Positions 53,003-62,655 of a DNA stretch of 64,000 nucleotides are shown here, in pieces. The stretch is taken from the NCBI RefSeq assembly GCF_014644555.1, contig NZ_BMKX01000005.1:62001-126000 (forward strand), written 5' to 3'. Positions within the stretch are counted from its first letter, which is position 1. Each line of letters opens with the position of its first letter. Position numbers and translations under genes: made by a program. The notes under the pieces were generated by a model. The model had not been told where the DNA came from, ran no database searches, and saw nothing but the letters and a program-made list of their open reading frames with translations. The DNA is from Glutamicibacter ardleyensis (GTDB lineage Bacteria; Actinomycetota; Actinomycetes; Actinomycetales; Micrococcaceae).

Positions 53003-55632
53003 AGCAGTACACCGCCGTCAGAGAACGGCAACGTGTCCTCACCGGGATGCAGCTCAGGCTTTGCGCGCGGCTTAGTCACTGGTGCGACGCTAGGGCTAGG
53101 TGGGGTTGGTTCCTCGGGCAGGCCTTGGGCCGCAGCGCCGGCGACTGGTGATTGGCGAACAAGGGTGCCACCAAGAATGTTGATCGTTTGCGCCAACGGG
53201 GCACCGGTCCCGTCTCGCTTGGCGAACTCGGTGGGCAAGGCACGAACCACCCCGGCGGTTGAGCTTGCGCGGGCTGGACCATGGCCGGCGTAACCCAATA
53301 CCAAGTAGTCCTCGCCCTTGGCGAAGCGGTGTGCCCTGACGCCTGCGGTAGCACGCCCCTTGGCCGGGAACTCGCTAAAGAGACTGATCTTCACCGACTG
53401 GCCAGAAGTGCCGGGTAAGGTTTGTGAGCCGGCCGCGATGGTGGCCACCACGGCGTCATCATTTGCCTCGCCCACCACACCGAAGTGAATGACCTGATCC
53501 TCTGCGGAGAGTTTGATGCCCGCCATACCCGACGCGGTGCGTCCCTGCGGGCGAACTGCACTGGTAGCAAAACGTAGAAGTTGTGCCTGCCGGGTGACAA
53601 AAACCAGCTCATCATTGTCACCGGCTGGTGCTGCAGCAACGACCGAATCGCCCTCCTTCAACGTGATGACCTCAAATTCATCGCGGTTCAGCGGATAGTC
53701 CGGAGTAACTCGCTTGACCACACCGTTCTTAGTGCCCAAGGCGAAGACTTGATTCAATGGCAGCAACGCCACCACTCGTTCACGCTTTTCGAGTTTGAGG
53801 AACTCATCAACCGGAACACCATTTGCCAGCTGCGGGAATCCATGAGTTTCGGGCAGCACGGGGACATCGATCAAGGAGATTCGAATCATTCGCCCATGAG
53901 TCGTCAACGCACCAATTTCACCGCGTGCGGTGGAAGGCACTTGTGATGAAAGTACGTCATGTTTGATTCGGGCGGAGGCGAAGTCAAGGGGTGCTCGGTC
54001 ATGGGTGCGGGCGATTTGCCCGGTAGCCGAGAGCAAAACGAAGCAAGGAGAATCTGAGACTTCCAAAGCGAGCTTCGCTGTTTTCCCGGTGCCTACCGCC
54101 TCTGGAAGAGCGGTGCCCTTCAACGGTTCCAAGGCGGAGGACTTGTTCAGCTTGGTACGTCGTGGAGTGCCGAAGGTCTCTGCTATCTGGCCGAGTTCCT
54201 CGGAGACAAGCGCTCGCAGGATCTTGTCGTCGCCCAGAATTTTACGTAATTCTTCGATTTCGGCGCGTAGCTGTTCGGCTTCGGCCTCTAGCTCGATGCG
54301 TGAGTATTTAGTTAGTTGACGCAGACGCAGTTCAAGGATGTGGCTTGCTTGGGGCTCGCTTAGATCAAAGACTGTCATCAGTCGTTCACGGGCTTCGGCG
54401 GTCTGCTCTGAGGAGCGGATAATCGCGATCACGTCATCAATATCGACAATCGCAACCAGCAAACCTTCAACCAGGTGCAAACGATCTTCGCGTTTAGCCA
54501 GGCGGTGCGCGGTACGTCGGCGCACCACGTCGATGCGGTGATCTACATATACGCTCAACAATTCGCGCAGACCCAAGGTGCGTGGCTGCCCCTCAACCAA
54601 CGTCACATTGTTGATGCCGAAGGAGTCTTCCAGTGGCGTGTATTTGTACAAAGCCGCCAACACGGCGTTCGGATTAAAACCGTTCTTCAACTCAATAACG
54701 AGTTTTAGTCCGTGATGACGATCGGTGAGGTCAACGACGTCGGAGACGCCGACAATTTTCTTGTTGTTAACGCCGTCTTTGATCTTTTCAATGACCTTCT
54801 CCGGGCCCACCGTGTACGGCAGTTCGGTGAAGACCAATGCTGACTTGCGTGCGGAAATCTGTTCCAAGGCAACGGTGGCACGGGTACGGAACGCGCCACG
54901 GCCGGTACGGTAGGCATCCTTCACCCCGTCGAGCCCCACGATCGTTCCGCCGGAGGGCAGATCCGGGCCTGGAACGATTTTCATGAGTTCTTCGACCGTA
55001 GCATCCGGATTTTCGATCAAATGCTGAGTTGCCGCAATCACTTCACCCAGATTATGCGGTGCCATATTTGTGGCCATGCCCACCGCGATACCGGTAGTGC
55101 CGTTGACCAAAAGGTTCGGGAATGCGGCGGGAAGCACCTCGGGCTGCATGAACTGATTGTCATAGTTCGGGACGAAGTTCACCACGTCTTCGTCGAGGTT
55201 GGCGGTCATGGCTACCGCGGAAGCAGCCAGTCGGGCCTCGGTATAACGTGCCGCTGCCGGGCCATCATCAAGGGAGCCGAAATTTCCGTGGCCGTCAATC
55301 AGTGGCAAACGCAGTGAAAAGTCTTGGGACAGTCGGACCATGGCATCATAGATCGCAGTGTCGCCGTGTGGGTGTAGTTTACCCATCACTTCACCGACCA
55401 CGCGAGCGGACTTTACATGGCCTTTTTCTGGGCGCAAACCCATTTGAGACATTTGGAAAAGTATCCGTCGTTGCACCGGCTTCAAACCATCTCGGGCATC
55501 AGGGAGCGCGCGTGAGTAGATCACCGAGTAGGCGTACTCCAAGAAGGAGGATTCCATTTCGCTGGTGACATCAATATCGACGATGTTCTCGACGAAATCC
55601 TCTGGGATCTCAGGGGTTTTTTTGCGAGCCAT
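52999..55632 (-). CDS. parC: DNA topoisomerase IV subunit A
   Basis: This is the breakage-reunion subunit of topoisomerase IV, 877 residues. The N-terminus [28 protein letters not shown], the quinolone-region [17 protein letters not shown] and the active tyrosine in [10 protein letters not shown] are present. A coiled coil (about 440-480) and a six-bladed C-terminal beta-propeller (from about 520) follow. The propeller lacks a clear GyrA-box (QRRGGKG), which supports ParC over GyrA. Start choice is uncertain: ATG 55632 gives [13 protein letters not shown], while the frame opens at GTG 55665 with another ATG at 55653. It pairs with ParE at 43041-45149. Confidence 0.92.
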   Translation of the reverse strand: MARKKTPEIPEDFVENIVDIDVTSEMESSFLEYAYSVIYSRALPDARDGLKPVQRRILFQMSQMGLRPEKGHVKSARVVGEVMGKLHPHGDTAIYDAMVRLSQDFSLRLPLIDGHGNFGSLDDGPAAARYTEARLAASAVAMTANLDEDVVNFVPNYDNQFMQPEVLPAAFPNLLVNGTTGIAVGMATNMAPHNLGEVIAATQHLIENPDATVEELMKIVPGPDLPSGGTIVGLDGVKDAYRTGRGAFRTRATVALEQISARKSALVFTELPYTVGPEKVIEKIKDGVNNKKIVGVSDVVDLTDRHHGLKLVIELKNGFNPNAVLAALYKYTPLEDSFGINNVTLVEGQPRTLGLRELLSVYVDHRIDVVRRRTAHRLAKREDRLHLVEGLLVAIVDIDDVIAIIRSSEQTAEARERLMTVFDLSEPQASHILELRLRQLTKYSRIELEAEAEQLRAEIEELRKILGDDKILRALVSEELGQIAETFGTPRRTKLNKSSALEPLKGTALPEAVGTGKTAKLALEVSDSPCFVLLSATGQIARTHDRAPLDFASARIKHDVLSSQVPSTARGEIGALTTHGRMIRISLIDVPVLPETHGFPQLANGVPVDEFLKLEKRERVVALLPLNQVFALGTKNGVVKRVTPDYPLNRDEFEVITLKEGDSVVAAAPAGDNDELVFVTRQAQLLRFATSAVRPQGRTASGMAGIKLSAEDQVIHFGVVGEANDDAVVATIAAGSQTLPGTSGQSVKISLFSEFPAKGRATAGVRAHRFAKGEDYLVLGYAGHGPARASSTAGVVRALPTEFAKRDGTGAPLAQTINILGGTLVRQSPVAGAAAQGLPEEPTPPSPSVAPVTKPRAKPELHPGEDTLPFSDGGVLL

Positions 55633-55732
55633 TACTCTGTCTACGCCCTTCATCTGCTGCTTCACGGCCTAAAATGTTCTACTTTCGTGTTGCGTCTGGG
55701 CGCAAACACGAAAGCGCGACTATTCTAAGCCT

Positions 55733-58393
55733 ATGGTGGATCGTAAACTTTCAGCGGCATATCCAGCCCACTGGGAAGCAGATGTTGTTCTTCGCGATGG
55801 CACGACCGCGCATCTAAGGCCAATTACGCCCAAAGATGCTCAAGCCTTGCAAGAAATGCATAAACAGCAATCTGAAACTTCGGTTTACCTACGCTATTTT
55901 ACGTACAAGTCATCGCTGACTCCTAAAGAACTCGACCGCTTCACCAATGTAGATCATCACAACCGGGTGGCGTTTACCGTGGTTCGCGGTTCAAAAATCA
56001 TCGGGGTTGGCCGTTATGACCGTTTGGATGATCCCACCGAAGCCGAAGTGGCGTTTAACGTTTCTGACGAATATCAAGGCACTGGTATTGGATCCATCCT
56101 GCTCGAACACCTTGCGGCAGCAGGGCGTGAAAACGGCATAGAGAAATTTACAGCTGAGATTTTGCCGGAAAATCGAAAGATGCTCACTGTTTTCTCAGAT
56201 GCAGGTTACGCCGTGGCACGGCACTTTGAAGATGGCGTAATCATGCTTGAATTCCCCATCAACCCCACCGATAAATCTCGTGAAGTGACCGAAGCCCGCG
56301 AACACCGTGCCGAAGCAAGTAGTGTGGCAGCGATTCTGGCACCCACTGCGGTCGCTGTCATTGGTGCTAGCCGGTCTTGGGGGAGTATTGGGCACGATGT
56401 GCTTGATCGACTGGTCGAAGGCCGTTTCTCTGGAACCGTCTATGCGGTAAATGAGCAGGCCTTCGAAGTGGGCGGCTTGACCAGCTACGGAAAAATTACC
56501 GAGGTGCCCGGCCCGGTAGATCTGGCTATTATTTGTGTGCCTCGCGAACGTGTACTGGAAACCATTACGGAGTGCGGCGCCCACGGAGTTAAAAGCCTGA
56601 TTATTATGACTGCCGGCTACGAATCGGTGGAGGGACTCCTGGCGCAACGCGAACTTGTGGCTCTGGCCCGCGCCAATGGCATGCGTGTGGTCGGTCCTGC
56701 CTCATTGGGCGTGCTGAACACAGACCCGGCTATCCGGCTCAACGCCTCGCTGGCTAGGGAATTACCAATTGCTGGCAAGGTTGGCCTGTTTAGCCAGTCG
56801 GCTGCCATGGGCATCGTCCTGCAAGGCGCGGCAATGCAACGAGGGGTGGGCCAGAGCAGCGCCATCTCGGCCGGCCTACGCGCAGATGTATCTGGCAATG
56901 ATGCGATGCAGTATTTTGAAGATGACGAACGAACCGCGGTACTCGCCATGCATCTTGAGTCTTTCGGTAATCCACGTAAATTCTCGCGCATCGCTCGCCG
57001 TCTGGCACGCAGCAAGCCCGTGATCGTGGCGAAATCAGATCTACTCGGGCGCCGACTTCCACCGGGGCATTCGGTACGTTTAGGCGAAGCTCCGCCTGAG
57101 GCGTTGAACGCGATGCTCCGCCAATCCGGGGTAATTCGAGTCAGATCTATCGAAGAGTTGATGGACGTCGCTTCGTTGCTCTCCGTTTTCCCTGCTCCGG
57201 CCGGACCGCAAGTTGCGGTGCTCTCCAACTCTTTGACGTTAGCTGAAGTCGTTTGTGATGTCAGCGAAGGACGGAATTTGTTCGCTACCGCGCAACGAGA
57301 AGAGCTTGATTATTCGCAGGGGCAATCGCGCTCCACGGCGATACTACGAGCCCGGGTCAGGGATCTGGTTCAGGACCCGCAGGTGCACGCCGTGGTGGTG
57401 GCCCATTTGCCGGATCTGGGCATGGACGTCAAGTCGGTCATTAAAGTGCTCTCCGAATTTAGCGGACAAGACAAACCAGTTATTGCATTGATGACTGGAC
57501 TGACCGATGCGAAGTTCCGCGAGGGGGTACATCATTCAATTCCCGTGTTTACCTCGCCGACCGAAACGATTGGTGCTCTGGCTAAGGCCTACGGTTACAG
57601 CCAGTGGATGAACATCCCTTACGAACCCTTACCTGAATTTTCGGACGTTGATGCGTCCGCCGCCCACGAATACTTGGAAGAGTTAGTCAACGGCATTTCT
57701 GGGACCGAACTTCAAGAACTTACTCATAAACAGTCAGCCAAACTCCTCGGGTTTTATGGCATCAAGGTTTTTGACTCGAAGGTAGTCAACAGCGCGCAAG
57801 AGGCTGTGGCTGCGGCAAATCGACTTGGCTGGCCAGTGGCGCTCAAAGCTAATGACCCGGATCTGCGCCAGCGCCTAGACCTTGGAGGGGTGCGTCTAAA
57901 TATTCCTGACGCGCAGAGTTTAGAAGCTAACTTCGAACATATGAGCATGTTGATGGCCGAATACAACGTTCACTCCCTCGAAGTGCAAACTATGGCACCG
58001 GCAGGACAAGCGTGCGTGATCAAGGCGGTCGAAGATCCGCTCCTTGGACCGGTGATTTCCTTTGGCCTGAGTGGAGATCCCGTCAATCTGCTTAATGACT
58101 GGTCTCATGCCGTGGCGCCGCTGACCATCGAGGATCTTGATACCTTAATCCGCCGGCCGCGTAGCAGTGTGCGCCTTTTCGGATATCAGGGCTTGCCTGC
58201 AGTGGATCTGACGTCGTTGAAAGACTTCATTGCACGTGTCTCGCTACTCAAAGATCACCATCCCTCGATCACCATTATGAGCTTCACTCCGGTGAGTGTG
58301 GCCCAGGAATCATTGAGTGTGTTGGGTGTCAGCATAAAAATAGGTGATGCCGAACAGCGCACCGACAGTGTCAGGCGAGCGCTGCGAAGTTGA
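55733..58393 (+). CDS. GNAT acetyltransferase fused to an acyl-CoA synthetase (NDP-forming)-like protein
   Basis: This 886-residue protein has an N-terminal GNAT domain (about 15-175; acetyl-CoA motif EYQGTGIGSILLEHL). A CoA-binding domain follows (about 205-300; VAVIGASRSWGSIGHDV), then a succinyl-CoA-ligase-like region (about 320-480; VGLFSQSAAMGI) and a C-terminal ATP-grasp-like domain (about 650-880). The order GNAT-first is the opposite of E. coli Pat/PatZ. In the ATP-grasp part the usual HKSDVGGV reads QRLDLGGV (about 713-720), so the second catalytic His and Lys are missing. It is probably a regulated protein lysine acetyltransferase rather than an ADP-forming acetate enzyme (inference). 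It is divergent from parC. Confidence 0.85.
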   Translation: MVDRKLSAAYPAHWEADVVLRDGTTAHLRPITPKDAQALQEMHKQQSETSVYLRYFTYKSSLTPKELDRFTNVDHHNRVAFTVVRGSKIIGVGRYDRLDDPTEAEVAFNVSDEYQGTGIGSILLEHLAAAGRENGIEKFTAEILPENRKMLTVFSDAGYAVARHFEDGVIMLEFPINPTDKSREVTEAREHRAEASSVAAILAPTAVAVIGASRSWGSIGHDVLDRLVEGRFSGTVYAVNEQAFEVGGLTSYGKITEVPGPVDLAIICVPRERVLETITECGAHGVKSLIIMTAGYESVEGLLAQRELVALARANGMRVVGPASLGVLNTDPAIRLNASLARELPIAGKVGLFSQSAAMGIVLQGAAMQRGVGQSSAISAGLRADVSGNDAMQYFEDDERTAVLAMHLESFGNPRKFSRIARRLARSKPVIVAKSDLLGRRLPPGHSVRLGEAPPEALNAMLRQSGVIRVRSIEELMDVASLLSVFPAPAGPQVAVLSNSLTLAEVVCDVSEGRNLFATAQREELDYSQGQSRSTAILRARVRDLVQDPQVHAVVVAHLPDLGMDVKSVIKVLSEFSGQDKPVIALMTGLTDAKFREGVHHSIPVFTSPTETIGALAKAYGYSQWMNIPYEPLPEFSDVDASAAHEYLEELVNGISGTELQELTHKQSAKLLGFYGIKVFDSKVVNSAQEAVAAANRLGWPVALKANDPDLRQRLDLGGVRLNIPDAQSLEANFEHMSMLMAEYNVHSLEVQTMAPAGQACVIKAVEDPLLGPVISFGLSGDPVNLLNDWSHAVAPLTIEDLDTLIRRPRSSVRLFGYQGLPAVDLTSLKDFIARVSLLKDHHPSITIMSFTPVSVAQESLSVLGVSIKIGDAEQRTDSVRRALRS

Positions 58394-58433
58394 GCTGAGG
58401 GCTGGCTTGGATGATTTGGTCGGTAGTACTCGG

Positions 58434-58439
58434 TAGAAT
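58434..58439 (+). promoter_or_regulatory. -10 box for leaderless DUF5998 gene
   Basis: TAGAAT is followed by TGGGTT and then the ATG at 58446. Confidence 0.6.
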
Positions 58440-58445
58440 TGGGTT

Positions 58446-59030
58446 ATGAACTCACCAACGTATTCCACTACCGCTGGTGCTGAATTGCAGCACGATCTGG
58501 TCAGGGCAGGTTTTTACCCGCAGATGGTGCAGGATGTCTTAGCTGAAGCGATGATGTCCCAACCGGTACTTGACCACTATGTTCATCTTGAGACACACTT
58601 TGATCACAACGAAGTGCATCGCCATATTACGGTGATGGTGCTCAGTGAAAAAGTTCTTTACATCATCCACGTTGATGATCAGCAACTTGATGATCACGGT
58701 AAAGACGTCATGGCTCAGGTTTCGACCGAAATGATCGCATTGCACCGAATTGCGTCAGTGGCTACCAACTATGTGTATCACCAGCCACAGCACTACCGCA
58801 CCGGTGATGAAGTGCGAGAATTGACGTTTGGAATGTCTTGGAATGGCACTCGTCGCATTGATTTGGAACCTGCCTCTTGTGCAGATCCGCAATGTGACGC
58901 GGACCATGGACTGAGCGGAACCGCGCAGCCAGAGGACCTGGTAATTCGCGTGAGCGCTGAAGCCGACGGACAACGTGCAGTAAATAAAGCGCGTGAGTTC
59001 GCGGTCCGTCTTCGCCACGAAACTATCTGA
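58446..59030 (+). CDS. DUF5998 family protein
   Basis: This 194-residue soluble protein is of an actinobacterial conserved family. The N-terminal ELQHDLVRAGFYPQMVQDVLAEAM and the middle ETHFDHNEVHRHITVMVLSEKVLYIIHVDD are the recognisable parts. A later segment, CADPQCDADHG, carries two Cys and a His. There is no membrane segment. The ATG lies 6 bases after TAGAAT, so it is probably leaderless. It is followed after 6 bases by the phosphodiesterase gene, and the pair is commonly found together. The function is unknown. Confidence 0.8.
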   Translation: MNSPTYSTTAGAELQHDLVRAGFYPQMVQDVLAEAMMSQPVLDHYVHLETHFDHNEVHRHITVMVLSEKVLYIIHVDDQQLDDHGKDVMAQVSTEMIALHRIASVATNYVYHQPQHYRTGDEVRELTFGMSWNGTRRIDLEPASCADPQCDADHGLSGTAQPEDLVIRVSAEADGQRAVNKAREFAVRLRHETI

Positions 59031-59036
59031 CTAGCT

Positions 59037-60221
59037 ATGAGCCAAGAAATCAGCAATCCGACGTTGCCGACGCCGCCGCAAGCCCTGCCGGTTGCTCCGG
59101 CTTACGGGCAGTCAACGTTATCGGAGATTCTTCCGTCGGCTGCCACGGCACTCGGCGTTCCCGGGTATCTGAACCCGTTAGGGCTACAAACCACTAAACG
59201 GGTTGCCTTGATCATGGTTGATGGCTTGGGCTGGAATCAATTCAAATCTCATATCGCCCATGCGCCATTTTTACGTTCGCTCTTTGAACGGGCACAAAAA
59301 TTAGGTACTGGTTTTCCTTCGACCACTGCGACAAGTTTGAGTAGCTTGGCGATCGGCGTGACGCCGGGGGAGCATGGCATGCTTGGCTACGATGTCGTCG
59401 ATCCTGAGCGCCGCCGCGTTGTCAACCAGTTGGGTGGGTGGCCTGCAGATCTGAGCCCCGATGGTTGGCAAACCCTTCCCACGATCTTTGAGGCAACGCG
59501 TAACCACGGAATTCATGTGGCCTCTGTATCCTTACCATTGTTCGAAAAGTCGGCATTAACTCGTGCCTCTTTGCGTGGACCAAAATTTTTCGCCGCCAGG
59601 CAGACCAGTGCGCGGGCCAGAGCCACCCACGAGATTTTTGCCAAGAATCGTAATGCTCTGGTGTACACGTACTTCAACGAGCTGGACAAGGCTGGCCATA
59701 AGTTTGGCGTGGACTCTAGCCAGTGGCGAGATTCCCTCGAAGAAATCGACTACGTCATTAAAACGTTAGTTTCCCGTTTGCCTGAGGAAACCACGGTACT
59801 CATCACCGGCGACCACGGAATGGTGGATGTTCCCAGTTCGCAGCGCATTGACTATAGCCTGGAACCGGAACTTATAGATGGTGTAGAACTGACCAGTGGT
59901 GAACCACGTGGTGTGCAGCTGAGCTTTGCAGCTGAGACTAGCGCGACCCAGCGCCAGCACGTGCGTGAGGCGTGGCAGCGTGCGTACGGCGCTAAAGCTT
60001 GGGTGCTCAGTCGTGAGGAAGCGATTGATCTAGGCTACTTCGGTAAAATTTCAGAAGAACACGCAGCACGCTTGGGTGACCTGATGATTCTGGCTGCCGA
60101 GCCAATTGCATTTTATGATGGCCGCAGAGTCTCTCCCACAGCTTTTGAGATGGTCGGCCAACATGGTTCGTTGACAGCAGGGGAACGATTTGTGCCGTTA
60201 TTTACGCTCCGCACTAAATAA
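59037..60221 (+). CDS. Alkaline phosphatase / nucleotide pyrophosphatase family enzyme
   Basis: This 394-residue protein of the alkaline-phosphatase superfamily resembles type I phosphodiesterase/nucleotide pyrophosphatases. Metal-site residues are visible: VDGLGW (Asp62), the nucleophile region GFPSTTATSLSSLAIG (Thr near 96), ELDKAGHKFG (Asp and His), ITGDHGMVDVP (Asp-His) and GQHGSLTAGE (His). No signal peptide is present, so it appears cytoplasmic. The ATG follows the DUF5998 stop by 6 bases with no clear ribosome site, suggesting coupled translation. The substrate is unknown. A strong terminator follows at 60254-60296. Confidence 0.88.
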   Translation: MSQEISNPTLPTPPQALPVAPAYGQSTLSEILPSAATALGVPGYLNPLGLQTTKRVALIMVDGLGWNQFKSHIAHAPFLRSLFERAQKLGTGFPSTTATSLSSLAIGVTPGEHGMLGYDVVDPERRRVVNQLGGWPADLSPDGWQTLPTIFEATRNHGIHVASVSLPLFEKSALTRASLRGPKFFAARQTSARARATHEIFAKNRNALVYTYFNELDKAGHKFGVDSSQWRDSLEEIDYVIKTLVSRLPEETTVLITGDHGMVDVPSSQRIDYSLEPELIDGVELTSGEPRGVQLSFAAETSATQRQHVREAWQRAYGAKAWVLSREEAIDLGYFGKISEEHAARLGDLMILAAEPIAFYDGRRVSPTAFEMVGQHGSLTAGERFVPLFTLRTK

Positions 60222-60253
60222 TTTACTTGCGTGCTAATGCGCACACATTAAAC

Positions 60254-60296
60254 GTGAGAGGCACCGTGCAAAGAATATTTGCACGGTGCCTCTCAC
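60254..60296. terminator. Bidirectional terminator between phosphodiesterase gene and sepH
   Basis: A perfect 19-bp stem (60254-60272 with 60278-60296, 5-base loop), arm GTGAGAGGCACCGTG, is followed by TTTT on the plus strand. Confidence 0.9.
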
Positions 60297-60315
60297 TTTT
60301 CGCGGATCCGACTAT

Positions 60316-61368
60316 TTAAGAATCGGTGTCCTTTTTACGCTTTCCAAACATAATGTCATCCCAGCTGGGAACAGAAGACCGCTTTGGTTTGCGCGGAGCG
60401 TTCTCCTCCGCTGAAGCGCCATCGTCATGGGTGGCATCTTCAGAATCTTCCTTATCGGTGACTACTACCAGCTGTGAGGTCCTTGAAGACACACCCTGTG
60501 ATAGATGAGGGAATGAATCTTCCTCATCATTGTCATACTTACTCATGCTGCGTTCAATGATTTCGTTCAACCGGTCATCCTTTGCGGGATCCCCGGGAGC
60601 TCGCTGACCGCGACGTGCGTTGAGTAGGCTGACAAGTTCCTCGGAGTCGTTGTTCTCCGCGGCCGGAGCCGGGGCTGAGGGAGCCTCAGCTTGTCCTACG
60701 GCTGCGATCGGTCGAAAGTACTCAGGTGCCTGCTGCTCGCTCAAGGTTTGCGCCCAGCGGTTCAGGTTCTTCAAAGATTTACGCGAGGGAGTGAAAGCCC
60801 ACTTTGCGATATTTTCTTTGTCCTCGTTCGAACCGTTGTCCAATGACTCAACATTTTCAGAGTGTAACGGTGAGTCAAACTGGACCGTGACAATCCACTG
60901 CCCTTCTGGATCTTTCCAAGAATTCCAGCGAGCGTGCTCGGCATCAATGTTCAACTGGTGCAGACGATGCACCACCATTGTTCCAAGATCCGCTGGCTCT
61001 TCACCGAAGACCTCTCGGTATTCGGCGTCGGTTTGTGGTCCTGAGACCTCAACGCGACGAGCTAACTCTGCGATATGCTCGCGTTCTGCGAGAACGGGGC
61101 CCTCATACTTGATGATTTGCTCTACCGGAACATCCCACTCAAGTGAAAGATCATAGGCAGACGCACCGGCACGTACACGCGCCTGAATCTCACGTGGCGA
61201 ATGAACCGAAGCCTCATCTCGGTTCCGTGGCGCCCGCGAGCGGGCGATTTCGGCCATTGCACTGCGCAGCGCATCGTCGACAGGAAGTTCAAAACTCATC
61301 CCATCGTCGCTGCTGACCTGCAGGCTGGAACCATTTTCATGAATTCCTACCAGTCTCAGCTGACGCAT
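60316..61368 (-). CDS. sepH: Septation protein SepH (DUF3071)
   Basis: SepH is an actinobacterial FtsZ-binding protein that promotes ring assembly. The N-terminal DUF3071 region has RQLRLVGIHENGSSLQVSSDDG. A helix-turn-helix-like segment REIQARVRAGASAYDLSLEWDVPVEQIIKYEGPVLAERE follows, then TMVVHRL and a long acidic linker. The conserved C-terminal motif RSSVPSWDDIMFGKRKK closes the 350-residue protein. ATG 61368 with GGAGGG upstream is preferred over an in-frame start 5 codons earlier. It is separate from the dcw cluster but functionally connects to FtsZ at 5876-7048. Confidence 0.92.
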   Translation of the reverse strand: MRQLRLVGIHENGSSLQVSSDDGMSFELPVDDALRSAMAEIARSRAPRNRDEASVHSPREIQARVRAGASAYDLSLEWDVPVEQIIKYEGPVLAEREHIAELARRVEVSGPQTDAEYREVFGEEPADLGTMVVHRLHQLNIDAEHARWNSWKDPEGQWIVTVQFDSPLHSENVESLDNGSNEDKENIAKWAFTPSRKSLKNLNRWAQTLSEQQAPEYFRPIAAVGQAEAPSAPAPAAENNDSEELVSLLNARRGQRAPGDPAKDDRLNEIIERSMSKYDNDEEDSFPHLSQGVSSRTSQLVVVTDKEDSEDATHDDGASAEENAPRKPKRSSVPSWDDIMFGKRKKDTDS

Positions 61369-61525
61369 TACTACCCTCCACACGGTCTATTTCCTGAGTA
61401 AAACTCTGCCACTGATGGGCTCAATTTCCTACCACCGCCCCGGGTGTGGCGCAAGATTCGTCTCAAGTTCATATCACTTTGGGCCTCTCGTGTCACCGGA
61501 GGGAATGTTGTGCCCTGTTAAACGT

Positions 61526-61531
61526 TATACT
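61526..61531 (+). promoter_or_regulatory. Candidate -10 box of the DUF4193 gene
   Basis: TATACT about 78 bases before the ATG at 61609. No good -35 box was found. Confidence 0.35.
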
Positions 61532-61608
61532 TTTAGGCCGGTACCGTTGTTTGCCAACAGGCTTCCGGTAGCGAGCATTTCGCCAGAAGAAAAGAGTTAA
61601 AAACGATT

Positions 61609-61911
61609 ATGGTCAACAAAAACGTTGCTTCACGCGAGACCAGTCAAGACCGGTCCCGTGCCGAGCAGTTGGCCGCGGCAAAAAAATTAGGCACCGCTGC
61701 AAGCGCGAACCTGATCGATGAGAATGAAGCAGAACTTGCCGAAGCCTTCATCCTGCCAGGTGGAGAAGCCGGTCAGGATGAAGCCAATGTTGACATCGTT
61801 CCGGAGCAAGCCGACGAATTCACTTGTGCCTCATGCTTCATGGTGCGTCACCGTTCCCAGCTGGCGCGTGAAGAGCAGGGGCAAAAATATTGCACCGAGT
61901 GCGAAGGATAA
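61609..61911 (+). CDS. DUF4193 family zinc-binding protein
   Basis: This 100-residue acidic protein matches the actinobacterial DUF4193 family. An acidic, alanine-rich N-terminal half with AELAEAFILPGGE precedes the conserved QADEFTCASCFMVRHRSQLA. A final KYCTECEG completes a likely zinc site of two CxxC pairs. The family is encoded beside dut and a DUF3093 gene in mycobacteria, as here. The function is unknown; the zinc ribbon may contact RNA polymerase or ribosome, which is only an analogy. It is convergent with the DUF3093 gene. Confidence 0.87.
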   Translation: MVNKNVASRETSQDRSRAEQLAAAKKLGTAASANLIDENEAELAEAFILPGGEAGQDEANVDIVPEQADEFTCASCFMVRHRSQLAREEQGQKYCTECEG

Positions 61912-61967
61912 CTTCGCAAGACTCGATGCAATATGTGTGCCATAAGAACGTCTGAATTACTTAGACG

Positions 61968-62522
61968 CTAGTCTTCTCTTGGTTTTTCCGCCGGTGCTTC
62001 ACCCTGTTCTTCAGCGTGGTGAGATGCAGACTCTCGCTGGCCTTCTTCGGTGTATTCATACATCACACCGTTGAGGGCCGCGGTCAGCTCTTCTGGACGA
62101 CGTGTAGAGGTAATCCAGTATGGTGTCTCATCGCGTGGATCAGTCACCTCGATGCAAACCACCGCATCCAGCCATCCGCGCAGGTTCATAAAGGCTAGAC
62201 CGTGGAGCTTCTGGCCACGCTGTTTGAATGCCTCTTCGCCGCGGTAGCCGACCGCTTCGCCAACAAATTTACGCTCGATGGTCGCGCGACCTACGGTGAG
62301 GTTTTCTGCGGTGACTTCCAAGGTGGGAACCTTGAGCAAGAAGATGACCACGATGGCGACTAGGACAATCAGTCCGGTGGCGATACCCCACGGGACACTG
62401 ATCGGTGCGATAGCAACACCCGCGGTGATGGCGATCAATAAAGGCCAAATCCATGTGCCGGCCGATGGCCATAGCTTTTCACGGAATAAAACATTTGAAC
62501 CCTCTGGGCTGGGAGTACTCAT
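61968..62522 (-). CDS. DUF3093 family membrane protein
   Basis: This 184-residue protein has two hydrophobic helices (about 21-40 and 44-62) near the N-terminus and a cytoplasmic PH-like beta domain. It contains LEVTAENLTVGRATIERKFVGEAVGYRGEEAF and WITSTRRPEELTAAL, the usual DUF3093 pattern. The open frame reaches 55 codons further upstream, but ATG 62522 is preferred: TAAACT (62535-62530) ends 7 bases before it on the minus strand, a leaderless start. It is divergent from dut, the same arrangement as in mycobacteria. Confidence 0.87.
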   Translation of the reverse strand: MSTPSPEGSNVLFREKLWPSAGTWIWPLLIAITAGVAIAPISVPWGIATGLIVLVAIVVIFLLKVPTLEVTAENLTVGRATIERKFVGEAVGYRGEEAFKQRGQKLHGLAFMNLRGWLDAVVCIEVTDPRDETPYWITSTRRPEELTAALNGVMYEYTEEGQRESASHHAEEQGEAPAEKPRED

Positions 62523-62529
62523 ACCCTCC

Positions 62530-62535
62530 AGTTTA
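62530..62535 (-). promoter_or_regulatory. -10 box for leaderless DUF3093 gene
   Basis: On the minus strand TAAACT is followed by GGAGGGT and then the ATG at 62522. Confidence 0.6.
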
Positions 62536-62655
62536 GGCACTATTTCGCTGGCTATGAACCGCCGAGAAATCTGACGGACACGTTGAACTGCTCGCGATAG
62601 AGTTGGGCAGGTAGAAAATGACCACACAATCTCCTCGGGGGAATAAGCAAAACCT

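Noticed and set aside
61415-61600. 61-codon frame upstream of the DUF4193 gene
   Set aside because: It spans the putative promoter, has no ribosome site and no recognisable sequence pattern.
61945-61972. Hairpin between DUF4193 and DUF3093 genes
   Set aside because: CGTCT...AGACG has only 5 bp and a 9-base loop, too weak to list as a terminator.
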